NCBI GenBank assembly: GCA_023935145.1
Contig: CM043702.1
Coordinates: forward strand, 59,050,001-59,114,000
Direction: 5' to 3'
Source of the DNA: Bretschneidera sinensis
Taxonomy: Eukaryota > Streptophyta > Magnoliopsida > Brassicales > Akaniaceae
Length of the DNA stretch: 64,000 nucleotides
Of this stretch, positions 11,149 through 22,524 are shown in pieces (the stretch's first letter is position 1; every line of letters begins with the position of its first letter). The notes under the pieces are model-generated. The model worked only from the letters and a program-made list of their open reading frames with translations. It did no database searches and was not told the DNA's origin. Position numbers and translations under genes: made by a program.

Positions 11149-12584
11149 TGATGAGAGTCATAAAATGCATCTTAACAGTACTTAACTGTTATCATTTTAG
11201 GGTTGATCTAGGTTTTAATTGCACTTTTATACGTTAACAACTCTAAAGTATCATTCTTGGATCATTGATCTATTTCGATGCATTTCAGGTACTTTAAGCT
11301 CAAAAGAGGAGGAAAAGTTATCATTGCTTGAAGCACCGAGACTCGAGGCATACTGGATTGAAGGAATGCTTCTGAAAGGACAAGATGGAGGGCTTAAAAG
11401 AGCAACAGCTGCTGCCCGCACTGGAAAGGAGTTTCACTAAATTGCCCGTACAGATCAATCATCTTTAAAAATTAAATTGTATTGATACAAGAAGAACCAG
11501 GAGATGAACCATATATACTTAGAAAGATATAGAAGTCTATTTTCTGGAGAATTTTACAGTTCGTCAAAAAGATTTTTCTAGATAAAGTTATGGCAGTTTA
11601 AGTAGACAAAGGTCAGGTTGTACGAGCTGTGGGGGATTTCAGCGTGATTTTGGGCTTAAATCCCACATCCCACATTGGTTGGAAAACACATTCCCACATC
11701 CCACATCGGATTGGAAACACATTGCACTCGTGGTATTTCCCTATAAAAGGCCTACTCCGCTTCAGCTTTGAGGCAATCAATCGGAGATGAATCCAGAGGG
11801 CCTTTAGGAGCAATCCAGAGGGTCTTTAGGAGGAATCCGAAGTTTAAAGTTTGAAGGTCGGGAGAGATGATCATCGGGAGGCCGAAGGCAACTCGAGGAC
11901 GCATGAGCTCCATGGCTGGCTAGTCTCCAAGCAAGGCGAAGGGATGAATCCCTAGGTGTAGTTGTTCTTATTTTTTCTTTATTTGATTCGGTTGTAGTTG
12001 GAATTATTTTCGTTAAATATTGTTATGTTTTATTCTTTAATTTAATTAGTAGATTTATTATAACTCCGGTGGTTGCATGCTTCTTTTCCATATAAGTTCA
12101 GTCAGGCTTTTCTTATGTGTACCTGTTTGGGTGTGATTGAGTCTGGTAGATCTCTTTTATAGATTGTCCATTGCCGTGGTATCGTCGTTTAGATACATCG
12201 TTGTCTCTTGATAATTTATAAGTTAGGTCATGTGTGCTTGAAAGTAAAGAAGATTTCATAACAATTACATTAGGATTTATAAATGCGCTTTAATGGAATA
12301 TTTTTCGATTGCCTGTTTGGGATGTGAAACTTGCAATCGAGATAAAAACAACTGAATCAAGTTAGGATTAGAGCAACGAACCTAGGGAGGATTTCCGGAA
12401 CCTTTTCATTTTTATTTTAAACTTATTTACACAATTACTCTTTTTCTCAAACAACTAAGATTCTTTTAATCTTTTATTGTTTGTGTTGAGGTTTACACCT
12501 TCTGTTGTACTTAACTTGTTTCCTTGTGGAATCGACACCCCAAAACTATACTATAATAACCGCGTTATGTTTTGGGCGTAATCA
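11149..12584 (+). repeat. 5' LTR of element C
   Basis: 1436 bp. It holds a TATA box at 11742-11749, preceded by two near-direct repeats of a box beginning CCCACATC and containing GGTTGGAAA or GGATTGGAAAC. A 73-codon reading frame at 11219-11440 occurs with identical translation in the 3' LTR (16295-16516); it most likely reflects LTR identity, not a gene. The central block (about 11420-11760) is homologous to the LTRs of E, F and S2, while the outer parts are not. Confidence 0.92.
11742..11749 (+). promoter_or_regulatory. TATA box of element C 5' LTR
   Basis: TATAAAAG in a CCC-TATAAAAG-GCC context. Equivalent boxes are at 16825-16832 (C 3' LTR), 19646-19653 and 23163-23170 (E), 36417-36424 (S2), and as TATATAAG at 50785-50792 and 55299-55306 (F). 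This places the likely Pol II start, and so the U3/R border, about 30 bases downstream. Confidence 0.7.
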
Positions 12585-12589
12585 AATTT

Positions 12590-12607
12590 TGACGCCGTTT
12601 CCGAGGA
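12590..12607 (+). promoter_or_regulatory. Primer-binding site of element C (tRNA-Asp type)
   Basis: TGACGCCGTTTCCGAGGA begins 5 bases after the LTR and matches the complement of the plant tRNA-Asp 3' end (TGGCGCCGTTGCCGGGGA) at 15 of 18 positions. E (20460-20477) and F (51620-51637) have closer or comparable versions. Confidence 0.75.
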
Positions 12608-12795
12608 AATGCGCTTACTTACAAGGAAGCTTGTCAACTTTTGACGTGACGATAGAAGAGTTGTAAATAGTTTTTCTTTTCAGCAACTGTAAAGGTGGTA
12701 ACTTCGTTCCTTCTTTTGGATTGCTGCATTATTTTATTTATTTATTTATTTTTATTTTTCTGTTTCATTTATTTCCTCTTTGATTCATTTGGTGT

Positions 12796-14562
12796 ATGCT
12801 TAGACCGAGAGATCTGCGAGGTAGATTCATTAGAGGACCCGAACTAGAATTACCCTCTCCTTCCGAGTCTGATAGTGAAACCTTGCCTAGATCAACCCAT
12901 AGTGAAAACCCAAGTGAGAATTTAGAGGATTTTGTTAACATGGCTGATAACCATAATGAGAATATTGCTAGGACACTTCAGGATTATCTCCACCCTACAC
13001 GCACAGCCACACCATCATGCATCATGTTTCCAGCCAATACTCGCCAATTAGATCTTAAACCAGGGATGATTCAATTACTCCCTACATTTCATGGCTTGGA
13101 TAATGAAAACCCATATGTGCACATTAGAGAGTTTGAGGAAGTAGTCGTGACTTTTCATAGTCAAGATGAAACCGATGACATTGTGAGGCTTAAGTTCTTT
13201 CCTTTCGCTTTGAAGGATAGAGCTAAGAGTTGGCTATACTCACTAAGACCACGATCTATTAGGTCGTGGACTGAGATGACTCGGGCTTTCTTTAACAAAT
13301 ACTTTCCCCAACATAAGACCAACGCTTTGAAAAGACAAATCTCTACCTTTGCACAAAAGGATAGTGAGACCTTATATCAGTCTTGGGAAAGATTTAAGGA
13401 GTTATTGAGTATGTGCCCTCACTATGGGTATGAGAGTTGGCGCTTGGTGAGCTATTTTTATTAGGGACTTACATATAGAGAGCGCTAATTCGTAGAGATG
13501 ATGTGTAATGGTGGGTTCTTGGAGAAAGATCATGATGAGGCCATAGAGTACCTCAATGAGCTTGCTGAAAAAGCTCACACTTGGACTAGACCTAGTGCTA
13601 CTGAAAGCACAAATAGGTCACGACCTATAGGGAACCTAAATGGTGGTGGAATTTACCATCTTAGGGAAGAGGATAACCTTAAGGCCAAGGTCGAGATGCT
13701 CACTAGGGAACTAGAGGCATTAAAGACTAAAAGCTCAAAGCCAACACACGTGGTCAATCATGCAAAATCTTTTGAACCATGTTTTGTGTATGGCAGGGTA
13801 GATCATCTCGCCTAAGAGTGTCCCACATTTGTTGAGATGAGAGGGGCGTATGAGGAACAATGTAATGCCTTAGGCATGTATAAGAGGCCTCCTGCACCTT
13901 TCTCTAACACTTATAACCCGGAGTGGCGAAATCACCCCAACTTCAGCTGAAAATCTGAAAACCAGCATGCACAGCCCCCTCGATCATCCCCTGCACCTTA
14001 TCACGCACTCTCAGCCTCTAGGAACTCTCTAGAAGACACCTTACAGGCTTTTATAGAGGCATAAGGCAAAAAAAACCAAAGGTTTGAGGCACTAATTACG
14101 CAGGTGATGGAAGAGGGTAAAGAAACAATGAGCTAAGTGTCCAAGTTGATAAGCTACTTGAGTGTGACTGAGAAAGGTAAGTTCTCTTCTCAAGCTCAGT
14201 CCACACCCCATGGTCAACACCTAGCACAAAAGAATTTGGAGGAGGTGAATGCCATTGAGACACTTGGTGGTAAATCAGTACACATCCTAACAACGAAAAA
14301 ATCAGAGGATGTGGCTGAAAGCCATCAAGTACAAGCATACATTATGGACTTGTTCATGGAAAAGGTCCAGCACCTTAATCCATTAGAGTCCACCTTCACC
14401 CATGGCTTCACTAAAGCATATATCGAGCCAACATTTGCGGATGTTACTGATGACATCCTTAAGGCCCCCCAAAAGCATAGAGTGCACCGAATTTGGCAGT
14501 GCAGCAGCGACGGATGCATTCAACCTATGCTTTTCGAGGAGGGAATAAGAGCGTCTGGTTGA
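12796..14562 (+). pseudogene. Element C gag, one frame interrupted only by stop codons
   Basis: Gag of the Athila group. The start codon at 12796 opens a frame that stays in register to 14562 with no visible frameshift but several stops (13462, 13489, 13813 and others near 13948, 14062 and 14134). The capsid core reads LLPTFHGLDNENPYVHIREF, then KFFPFALKDRAKSWLYSLRP, FFNKYFPQHKTNALK and YQSWERFKELLSMCPHYGYE. A linker contains NELAEKAHTWTRP. The zinc knuckle at about 13777-13826 reads CFVYGRVDHLA-stop-EC, with one Cys replaced by Tyr. The frame ends close to where an Athila gag would pass into protease (VNAIETLGGKS resembles the usual ITLRSG motif). Every stop can be explained by one C-to-T or G-to-A change. 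Confidence 0.82.
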
Positions 14563-16222
14563 AGACGTAAAACTTAGTGCTCGTGGGAGGCAGCCCACAA
14601 CGTATCCTTTTATTTTTATTGTTTTTCATATTTTTTTTATTATTATTATCTTGTTGTTTTCCAAGTTTTTACTTTTGTATTTATTTTTCAGGGACAAATA
14701 AACGAAGCAGTTCAAATGGTGGAGCATAATTTTCAGCTTCTGTGCACCTTTGGCTACAAGGGGAGTTTCCTTTACTCTTTCTTTTACATTGAGGTCAATG
14801 CAATTTTTAAGTTGGGGGTAGAGGAAACACATCTTCTTTGTTTCCATATTCTTTATTTCCATACATTTTTTTCTTTTTCCATTGAACTGCTTGGTGTCTG
14901 TTTCCCTTTCTTTTTGTTTTAAAGCATGCTTTGTGGTTGCCTTGGATGTAATTCGCATGTCAATGATGTGAGCTTAATTGAGATAGCATATAGCATTTAG
15001 AAGTAGTTAAATCTTGCTTCGGTTTGAAATTAATTTAAGTATCAATCTTGATTTGGTTAGAGACTCTAGCTTGTGGTAAGATTGTATGATTAATCGAAAG
15101 CATTTAGAAAAGTTTTGTGTGATTATTTTTTGAATACTTTTGCGGTCTTGACAAGCTCTAGAACTTACTTGATAATCACTTGAGGCGAATTCTTAGAATG
15201 CACACTACTTAGGATATGATATAGGCCATTTTTGAACCGTTTGAGCCTTTCAAACCTACCATTGCTATATTTATCACTAGTCACCTATTTGAGCCTTTTT
15301 CTTGAAAAGAAAAATTGAGCCTTGTTTCTTTCGATAAACCATTTACTTACCTTTATGAGCCTAAAAATATTTTTATCCTTACCTTTCTTTTAAAAGAACT
15401 TAGTTATACACATGTTGTGAGAAGCACTTAAAAGGAGTAAGGGTGGAAATATGAAAAAAATATCACTACCGCAACTCAAGTACATTAAAGGAGATAAGTT
15501 GGGGGTTGTGGAAAAGAAAAGAAAAAAAAACAGAAAACAAAAAAAGAAGGTGAATGGTTATGTGCCAAAATAATAATAAAAAAATGAATTATGGCAAAGA
15601 AATAAGAAAGAAAGAAAAGAAAAAAATGGTGATTTGTTGAAAGAAATGCTCGAAAAATGGTTGAAAGAGTTGGGTGTTGAAGTAAGGTTATCCAGTGCTT
15701 AAAGAGTTGTGTTCAAAACTAAGAGATTAAGCTCTTCTACTTGTTGAATTCTTCCCATTCTTTCTTAGCCTTTACCTTAGCCGAACGTTACAAGCTTATT
15801 AAAGACCTATTGATCCAATGTAATGTGATTTTTCTACAATAGTGGAGAGTGGTTTGAAATGTAAGCTTATGGAGCTTGTTTTTGTGATTTATGTCACGCA
15901 ATTTATTATGTTTTTAGAGGCCAAGACTTGTATTCATGAATGTTAAGCATAAAATCATCCGGGTGTTTGGATTAATGGTTTGTGGTAAGATGGATGTTAA
16001 GAGTCAATAACGATTTTAAGATTGATGTTTGGATTACTTTTGGACTTAGGTGAAATTTAATGATTCTATGTGCCGTATGTTACGTGCAATTTTTGAGACA
16101 AAAAGTGAATTACTCTTGGTTCAACACTAACATTGCTTTACTTTGTTTTTAACTCCTACCATAGAATTCATCTCTTATTTTCGCTTCAATTGCTAGGGAC
16201 TAGCAATAAGCTAGTTGGCAGT
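14563..16222 (+). other. Element C 3' untranslated tail
   Basis: Begins with the post-pol segment TGAAGACG...GGGAGGCAGCCCA (14559-14599), also found in E and F. It continues with T-rich and then A/G-rich sequence, including a purine block at about 15508-15635. No protein-coding segment is supported; open stretches at 14626-14958 and 14716-14922 are low-complexity. The last bases before the 3' LTR (CTAGTTGGCAGT) make a weak PPT. Confidence 0.65.
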
Positions 16223-17666
16223 TGTTATGAGAGTCATAAAATGCATCTTAACAGTACTTAACTGTTATCATTTTAGGGTTGATCTAGGTTTTAATTGCAC
16301 TTTTATACGTTAACAACTCTAAAGTATCATTCTTGGATCATTGATCTATTTCGATGCATTTCAGGTACTTTAAGCTCAAAAGAGGAGGAAAAGTTATCAT
16401 TGCTTGAAGCACCAAGACTCGAGGCATACTGGATTGAAGGAATGCTTCTGAAAGGACAAGATGGAGGGCTTAAAAGAGCAACAGCTGCTGCCCGCACTGG
16501 AAAGGAGTTTCACTAAATTGCCCGTACAGATCAATCATCTTTAAAAATTAAACTGTATTGATACAAGAAGAATCAGGAGATGAACCATATATGCTTAGAA
16601 AGATCTGGAAGTCTATTTTCTAGAGAATTTTACGGTTCATCAAAAGGATTTTTCTAGAGAAAGTTATGGCAGTTTAAGTAGACAAAGGTCAGGCTGTGCG
16701 GGCTGTGCGGGATTTCAACATGATTTTGGGCTTAAATCCCACATCCCACATTGGTTGGAAAACACATTTCTATATCCCACATCCCACATTGGATTGGAAA
16801 CACATTGCACTCGTGGTATTTCCCTATAAAAGGCCTACTCCACTTCAGCTTTGAGGCAATCAATCGGGGATGAATCCAGAGGGCCTTTAGGAGCAATCCA
16901 GAGGGCCTTTAGGAGGAATCCGAAGTTTAAAGTTTGAAGGTTGAGAGAGATGATCGTCAGGAGGCCGAAGGCAACTCGAGGACGTATGAGCCCCATGGCC
17001 AGCTAGTCTCCAAGCAAGGCGAATGGATGAATCCCTAGGTGTAGTTGTTCTTATTTTTCCTTTATTTGATTCGGTTGTAGTTGGAATTATTTTCGTTAAA
17101 TATTGTTATGTTTTATTCTTTAATTTAATTAGTAGATTTATTATAACTCCGGTGGTTGCATGCTTCTTTTCCATATAAGTTCAGTCAGGATTTTTTTATG
17201 TGTACCTGTTTGGGTGTGATTGAGTCCGGTAGATCTCTTTTATAGATTTGTCCATTGCTGCGGTATCGTCGTTTAGATATATCATCGTCTCTTGGTAATT
17301 TATAAGTTAGGTCATGTGTGCTTGAAAGTAAAGAAGATTTCATAACAATTACATTAGGATTTATAAATGCGCTTTAATTGAATATTTTCCGATTGCTTGT
17401 TTGGGATGTGAAACTTGCAAACGAGATAAAAACAACTGAATCAAGTTAGGATTAGAGCAACGAACCTAGGGAGGATTTCCGGAACCTTGTCATTTTTATT
17501 TTAAACTTATTTACACAATTACCCTTTTTCTCAAACAACTCAGATTCTTTTAATTTTTATCGTTTGTGTTGAGGTTTACACCTTCTGTTGTACTTAACTT
17601 GTTTCCCTGTGGAATCGACACCCAAAACTATACTACAATAACCGCGTTATGTTTTGGGCGTAATCA
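16223..17666 (+). repeat. 3' LTR of element C
   Basis: 1444 bp, starting TGTTATGAG and ending GGGCGTAATCA, with TATA box at 16825-16832. Compared with the 5' LTR, differences are scattered substitutions and a few short indels, such as a GGGCTGTGC duplication near 16700. It is followed by the TSD ATTAT. Confidence 0.92.
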
Positions 17667-17671
17667 ATTAT

Positions 17672-18894
17672 TATTAAAGAATGTCTTCCCACATGTCGAC
17701 ATGTTTTTATCTTAGACCAGCTCCCTCCCGGTTCTTTATTTCCAGCATATACTGGTTGTCATGGTTTTTCTTTATTTCCAGCATATACTGGCTATCACGG
17801 TTTTTCAATTTGACTGGCCTCCTCCCAGTTCTTTTATTTCATGCATATGCATATGAACAATGATATGAAATATGCATATGAGCAATAACATAAAAACAAA
17901 CATGAATTCAAATATTTAAATTAGCTATCCTGATTATTCTCAAATTATTATTTGAAAAATTCCACTAAATTCCTCTCTTCATAAATCATATCAAATCATC
18001 AATCATAGCCTGTCAAGATCCACTAAATTTCATCTCCTCATAAATCGTATCAAAACATCAACTATAGCTCATCAAGAATTTCATTTATCGCTTTTATTAT
18101 TAAATCAAATCATTATTCCAAAAATATTATTTCTCATAAAATAATTCTCTACATATCCACTATTCCTATTATACCAATCAACTAATTTTCATCTATCACC
18201 AAAGCATAAGTTAATAATTTATTCTAATATTATCATTAGATATTTCATATTTATCTTGATTACTTAAAGTAAATCTAAGTCACCATGTAGCACTTAGGGC
18301 TATCCGTGGATCACCTCCTTATATTTTCTACTCTTCTAAGCAATTTCCCCGATTGCTGATTCTCAACACCTGACAAAATATTTATATTAAAATTTCTATT
18401 TTTTTCAATTCTTCCATAATTTACATCATTTGAAAATTCTCACTTTGAAATTCCGAGAAATTTTATGTATGCTAAATTTCAAAAATAAACTTCATGTTAT
18501 TACCTTATGTTTTTCTTTGAGCTTCTCGTGGTTCTCTATAAAATTCTTCCGTAAATCCCTTCAAAATTTTGCTCTTTCAACATTTTTTTCGGTCCCCAAG
18601 TATTTAAAGAAAATGAGTAGTTTGAAAGAAAACCAAACAGGATTTGGAAAGGAATAAATAATATAACTTAAATTATATATATATATATAAGTAACAAATG
18701 AAGTCTCAATATACCCCCCACCCCAAATTGCTCCAGGAAAAGTGCATGTGTCCTACATGCAAACTTTTCAAAAAAATTATTTTATTCAATACTAATTCCT
18801 TCGCATATATATATATATATATATATAATTTTAATTTCATGTCATAATTATTAAATTACTTTTTTACCCTTACTTTACGAATACGGGTATTGCA
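17672..18894 (-). repeat. 5' LTR of element B, right part
   Basis: Resumes the LTR after C's TSD at the TTATTAAAGAATGTCTTCCC segment and continues to ATACGGGTATTGCA, where the TA of the usual terminal ATTACA reads TG. It includes the palindrome at 17691-17704. The following GTTGG is B's right TSD. Confidence 0.9.
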
Positions 18895-18899
18895 GTTGG

Positions 18900-19005
18900 G
18901 TCCCGGGAAGGGGATGTGGGTGGTCACTAGGGGACCTTTGCTCGGACATAGTTGGGAGTCTTAACCCGATCCGTTGACTATAGGCACTGCTTTGTGTGTG
19001 TGCGG
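18900..19005 (-). pseudogene. Element A leader end and gag N-terminus
   Basis: On the minus strand a start codon at 18947-18949 opens MSEQRSPSDHPHPLPG, which continues across insertion B into the frame at about 4004-3845. B therefore inserted about 18 codons into A's gag. Bases 18950-19005 are the end of A's leader. E inserted directly to the right, with TGCGG at 19001-19005. Confidence 0.6.
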
Positions 19006-20453
19006 TGATGAGTGCCAAATATTGCATATTTTGGCCCCTTAATTTACATTTGTTAGCTTAGGAATTTGTTAGTTTGAGTTATTTTACATTGTTTTTCAAG
19101 TTTACAAGCACTTGGAAAGGAGTTTCACTAAATCGCCAGAATTTTCCGTACAGATAAGTCATTTTTTGTAGATTAAACTATAGTGATTCAGGAAGAACCA
19201 GGATATGAGCCATATATGCTTGGAAAGATCCAGATGTCTATTTTCTGGGGAATTTCATGGCTCATAAATATGATTTTTCTAGAGAAAGTTATGGCAGTTT
19301 TAGTAGACAAAGGTCAGGTTGTGCGTGATTTCAGCGTGGCAGAAGTGATTTTTACGGATTAAAACTGTAATGATTCAGGAAGAACCAGGAGATGAGCCAT
19401 ATATGCTTGGAAAGATCCGGATGTCTATTTTCTGGGGAATTTAAATGCTCGTAAATATGATTTTTCTAGAGAAAGTTATGGCAGTTTTAGTAGACAAAGG
19501 TCAGGTTGTTCAGGATTTCAGCGTGGGCAGAAGTTTTGAAGGGCATATGAAGGCTTAAATCCTACATTCCACATCAGTTGGAAACAAATTCTATATCCCA
19601 CATCCCACATCAGATTGGAAACACATTTCACTCATGGAGTTCCCCTATAAAAGCCCTATTTCACTTCATAAAAAAGGTGTGCAATCCGGAGGACTTCTGT
19701 GATTAATCTGGGGGATCTCCAAAGCTTTGCTACCATGGGAGGAAGCGCCGCACAACAGTTGTGAGTGAAATTTCTCTCAATGTATAGTCAAATTTAATTT
19801 ATTTCTTTTGAGTTTAAAGTTTTGTGTTTAGCACTTTAATTGTGAAATTTAGTGTCATAATCATGAGAGGCTAAAACCTTCATTTAAGGTTGAAGATGAA
19901 GCCTCGCCATTGTTTGGCATAATACTTTCAGATATATTCGTACAATTATGATATTTTTAGTATTAATGTTCTGTTTCAATTGTTTGAGTAAATTCTTATG
20001 ATTGATTGTGTTTAAATTGTTCAAATTGGATATTCCTTGTATTTCATCTACCGGATACGACAGATCATCCAAAGTAAATTTGATATCCATTGTGATTCTA
20101 AAGGGATACATTGGATGATTTGGTTGAATTAAGGTATTCGCTGTGACTTGTATAATGGTGGATTCATGGAATTATTTGATAGATTACTTTTATACAGAAC
20201 ATGAAAATATATGCTTTATTTTGGTGGGTTAGATTCAGAAACCTTAGTATTTTTATTATTTGTTTCAACTCAATTTAGTTTAGTTTATATTCTTTGCATA
20301 ATACAATTCAAAAATTGGAAATAAGTTAAAATAGGGTTAGTTTAGATAAAAATATATTTTCACGACCCAATTCCGTGCGGATTCGACCTCGCATTTGCAA
20401 ACATTATATTGCAAACGACTCGTGTGCTTGCGAGTAATTTAAAACTCACAACA
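19006..20453 (+). repeat. 5' LTR of element E, with internal tandem duplication
   Basis: 1448 bp. A segment of about 186 bp is present twice in tandem (19171-19356 and 19357 to about 19533), each copy with TTTTTCTAGAGAAAGTTATG and GTAGACAAAGGTCAGG. The 3' LTR and S2 also have two copies, while F has one, which explains the 240-bp length difference. TATA box at 19646-19653. Confidence 0.9.
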
Positions 20454-20459
20454 AGTTTT

Positions 20460-20477
20460 TGGCGCCGTTGCTGAAGA
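20460..20477 (+). promoter_or_regulatory. Primer-binding site of element E (tRNA-Asp type)
   Basis: TGGCGCCGTTGCTGAAGA starts 6 bases after the LTR end. The first 12 bases match the complement of the tRNA-Asp 3' end exactly, and the 3' part has diverged. Athila elements use this tRNA. Confidence 0.8.
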
Positions 20478-20638
20478 GTTGTTTTGTTTCTGAAAATTAA
20501 ATTTTTGTCTTAATTGATTTTATTTTTCTACTAGTTTAGTTAGTATTTTTGTTTCATTTTTTATTTTTGCAATTTTATTTTATTTTATTTGTTTCTATTT
20601 GCAATTGCCTATAAAAAAATTAAAAATTAAATAAAAAA

Positions 20639-21140
20639 ATGGTGGATGAATCAAGCATTGAGGACCCCATGGAGGCATACTTTGCTCAGTTTGGAGAGGA
20701 TTTGGATTTGGATAAGTTACTTGAGCAAGCGAATGCCATTTTGGAGTCTGCTCCTCGGGAGAGCAGTGAGACGGAGGAGACCGCAACACCTGAGTCCCCT
20801 CAGAAGGAACTTAAGCCTTTAACGGATAATCTTAAGTATAAGTTCTTAGGTCTAATAGAGTCTTTGCCTGTGATGATAGCTTCAGATTTGGTTGCTGCCC
20901 AAGAGAAGAAGAACCTGGTGCTTAATTGGGAGAAACACCATTTTATGGTAAAGCAAGGTATTGTACTTGGGCACATCATATCTCATCAAGGGATTGAGGT
21001 CGACATAGTGATGGTGGACCTGATTTCCAACCTTCCACCCCCACGTATGGTGAGGCAGGTTCATTCTTTTCTAGGCAATGCAGAATTCTATAGATGATTT
21101 ATCCAAGATTTCAGCAAGATCGCCAGGCCCTTGTGCAAGT
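20639..21140 (+). pseudogene. Element E gag-linker/RT fusion remnant
   Basis: The open frame 20639-21097 (152 codons) begins in the acidic linker (FAQFGEDLDLDKLLEQANAI), passes to LKYKFLGLIESLPVMIASDL at the RT entrance, and jumps at about 20910 to the RT thumb-side segment FMVKQGIVLGHIISHQGIEV, then NLPPPRMVRQVHSFLG. The RT fingers and palm with the catalytic Asp pair are deleted. A stop at 21095 is followed by readable FIQDFSKIARPLCKL to about 21140, then the post-pol tail. The fusion keeps the frame but cannot be a working polymerase. Confidence 0.75.
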
Positions 21141-22524
21141 TGTGAGTCTGGTTGAAGTCATTAAACTTAGCACTCATGGGAGGCAACCCATATCGTATCT
21201 TTTATTGTTTTTTTTTTCATATTTCTTGTTACTATTTATTTTTAGTATTTTTTGTTTTCCAGTATTACTTTGGTAATTGTTTTTCAGGGACAACGCATAC
21301 TTCAGTTCAAGTTTGGGGGTATGCTATGAGTCATGCCAGTCCAGCTAGTTCTCGATCTCCTAGGTCAGCTCTTTCCATGTTATTCACATATTGGGGACAC
21401 TGTGTACTTTAAGTTTGGGGGTATGAGAGACACATTCACACACACTTTGTCCCAGTTTTTTTTTATATATTATCGAAAAGATAAATGCATGTTCATGATT
21501 GTTTTGAATTTTTGGTTGATCTAAACAAATACTGTGATGTGATTTCATTAGTGAGCTTAAAATTTTGAACACATGATCTGATAATAGAGTTTTAAAGTTT
21601 AGTTACTTACTTTAGGCATTTAAGAATTCACATGTTTGATTTAATCTGATACGAGCACATTAGCACATAATTGTGTGAGGTATGACATATGATTTTCATG
21701 TGTATGTTTCCATGGCTTAATTGAAACTGGATGACTTGTTCGATGAACACTTTGGCATAGACAAATAAAAAAAAAGGAGAAAAAATGCTCATAATGATCA
21801 TTAATAAACTTTCCATTGAGTAACTGGACCTCTTGCCTCAGTAAGTAGTGAGTGTTCACGTCAAAAGGTGGGAATTTTGCTCATAATGATCATTGATAAA
21901 CTTTCCACTGAGTAACTGGACCTCTTGCCTCAGTAAGCGGTGAGTGTTCATGTCAAAGGTGAGAATTTTTCTTGGTAGCATTAAGGCCAGTTTAGTTTCA
22001 TAGCCTTTTTTACTCGAGCTAGTAAGTCTTTAGGGGTTTCTTTACACCTAATACCCTAAAACCATCTGGTTTAGGAGTCATTGACTCAACACTCGCTACA
22101 TGGGTAAATTAGAAAGCTTAAGGGAACTAAACATGGCGAGCCTCATAATAAAATAGAGAAGGAAATAAAACTATGCCATTGTTGTTCATTTTGATGGGAA
22201 ATTCATTGAATCTTGAGACATGAAGACATTACACATTGGAGTTATTTGGAAGCTTCATTTTTATGTGCTAGTTCACTGTACACTGATTCGAGCTTGTGAT
22301 GCCTTAGCTGGCCTCTTGTAAGTAATTAGATTTTAAAATTCCTATTCATTGCGAAGATTGGTTTATATTTGAAGCTTGCTTATGAATGAATATCATGGTT
22401 TTGTGTGCTACTTAAATTTTTGGACACCATGAATGATGGATTTATCTTTGTGTTCTTTGTTTTTCAGTTAGTTTTTTTATTTTGTTTTGCTAAGGGACTA
22501 GCAAAATGTAAATTTGGGAGTATT
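21141..22524 (+). other. Element E 3' untranslated tail
   Basis: Starts with the GGGAGGCAACCCA segment (21178-21190). It holds the tandem 92-bp hairpin unit (21788-21970) and ends AATTTGGGAGTATT, a weak PPT, directly before the 3' LTR. There is no credible coding segment. F has the same tail at 53540-54921. Confidence 0.7.
21788..21970 (+). repeat. Tandem 92-bp unit with internal hairpin
   Basis: Two copies (21788-21879, 21880 to about 21970) start CTCATAATGATCATT. Each contains ACTGAG (ATTGAG in the first copy), a spacer with TGGACCTCTTGC, and CTCAGT, which can pair as a 6-bp stem. F carries the same two units at about 54185-54365. Confidence 0.8.

Larger units (their letters stand above)
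11149..17666 (+). mobile_element. Element C: Athila-like Ty3/gypsy element keeping gag only
   Basis: LTRs at 11149-12584 and 16223-17666 begin TGATGAGAG or TGTTATGAG and end GGGCGTAATCA. TSD ATTAT is exact (11144-11148 and 17667-17671). The PBS resembles the tRNA-Asp type seen in Athila. The 3.6-kb internal region has a gag frame, then passes into the 3' tail without protease, RT, RNase H or integrase. The LTRs differ at few positions; the first 300 bases are almost identical. The insertion is therefore recent compared with its host B. It looks like a gag-only, non-autonomous derivative. Confidence 0.92.
4005..18894 (-). mobile_element. Element B: Tekay/Del-like chromovirus, minus strand, carrying element C
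   Basis: The 3' LTR is at 4005-6157, the internal region at 6158-10430 and the 5' LTR at 10433-11148 plus 17672-18894, split by C. The TSD GTTGG matches exactly on both sides. On the minus strand the order is gag, protease, RT, RNase H, integrase, chromodomain, PPT, which is the Ty3/gypsy order. The chromodomain-like C-terminus and the leader shared with D and G identify a chromovirus, and long LTRs of about 2.15 kb suit the Tekay/Del clade. The junction between internal region and 5' LTR lacks the PBS and the first bases of the LTR. Integrase has the same internal deletion as G. All frames are broken. Confidence 0.88.

Noticed and set aside
11219..11440. 73-codon frame repeated identically at 16295-16516
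   Set aside because: Identity of the translation comes from the two LTRs being nearly identical. The frame has no recognised domain and lies upstream of the LTR TATA box.
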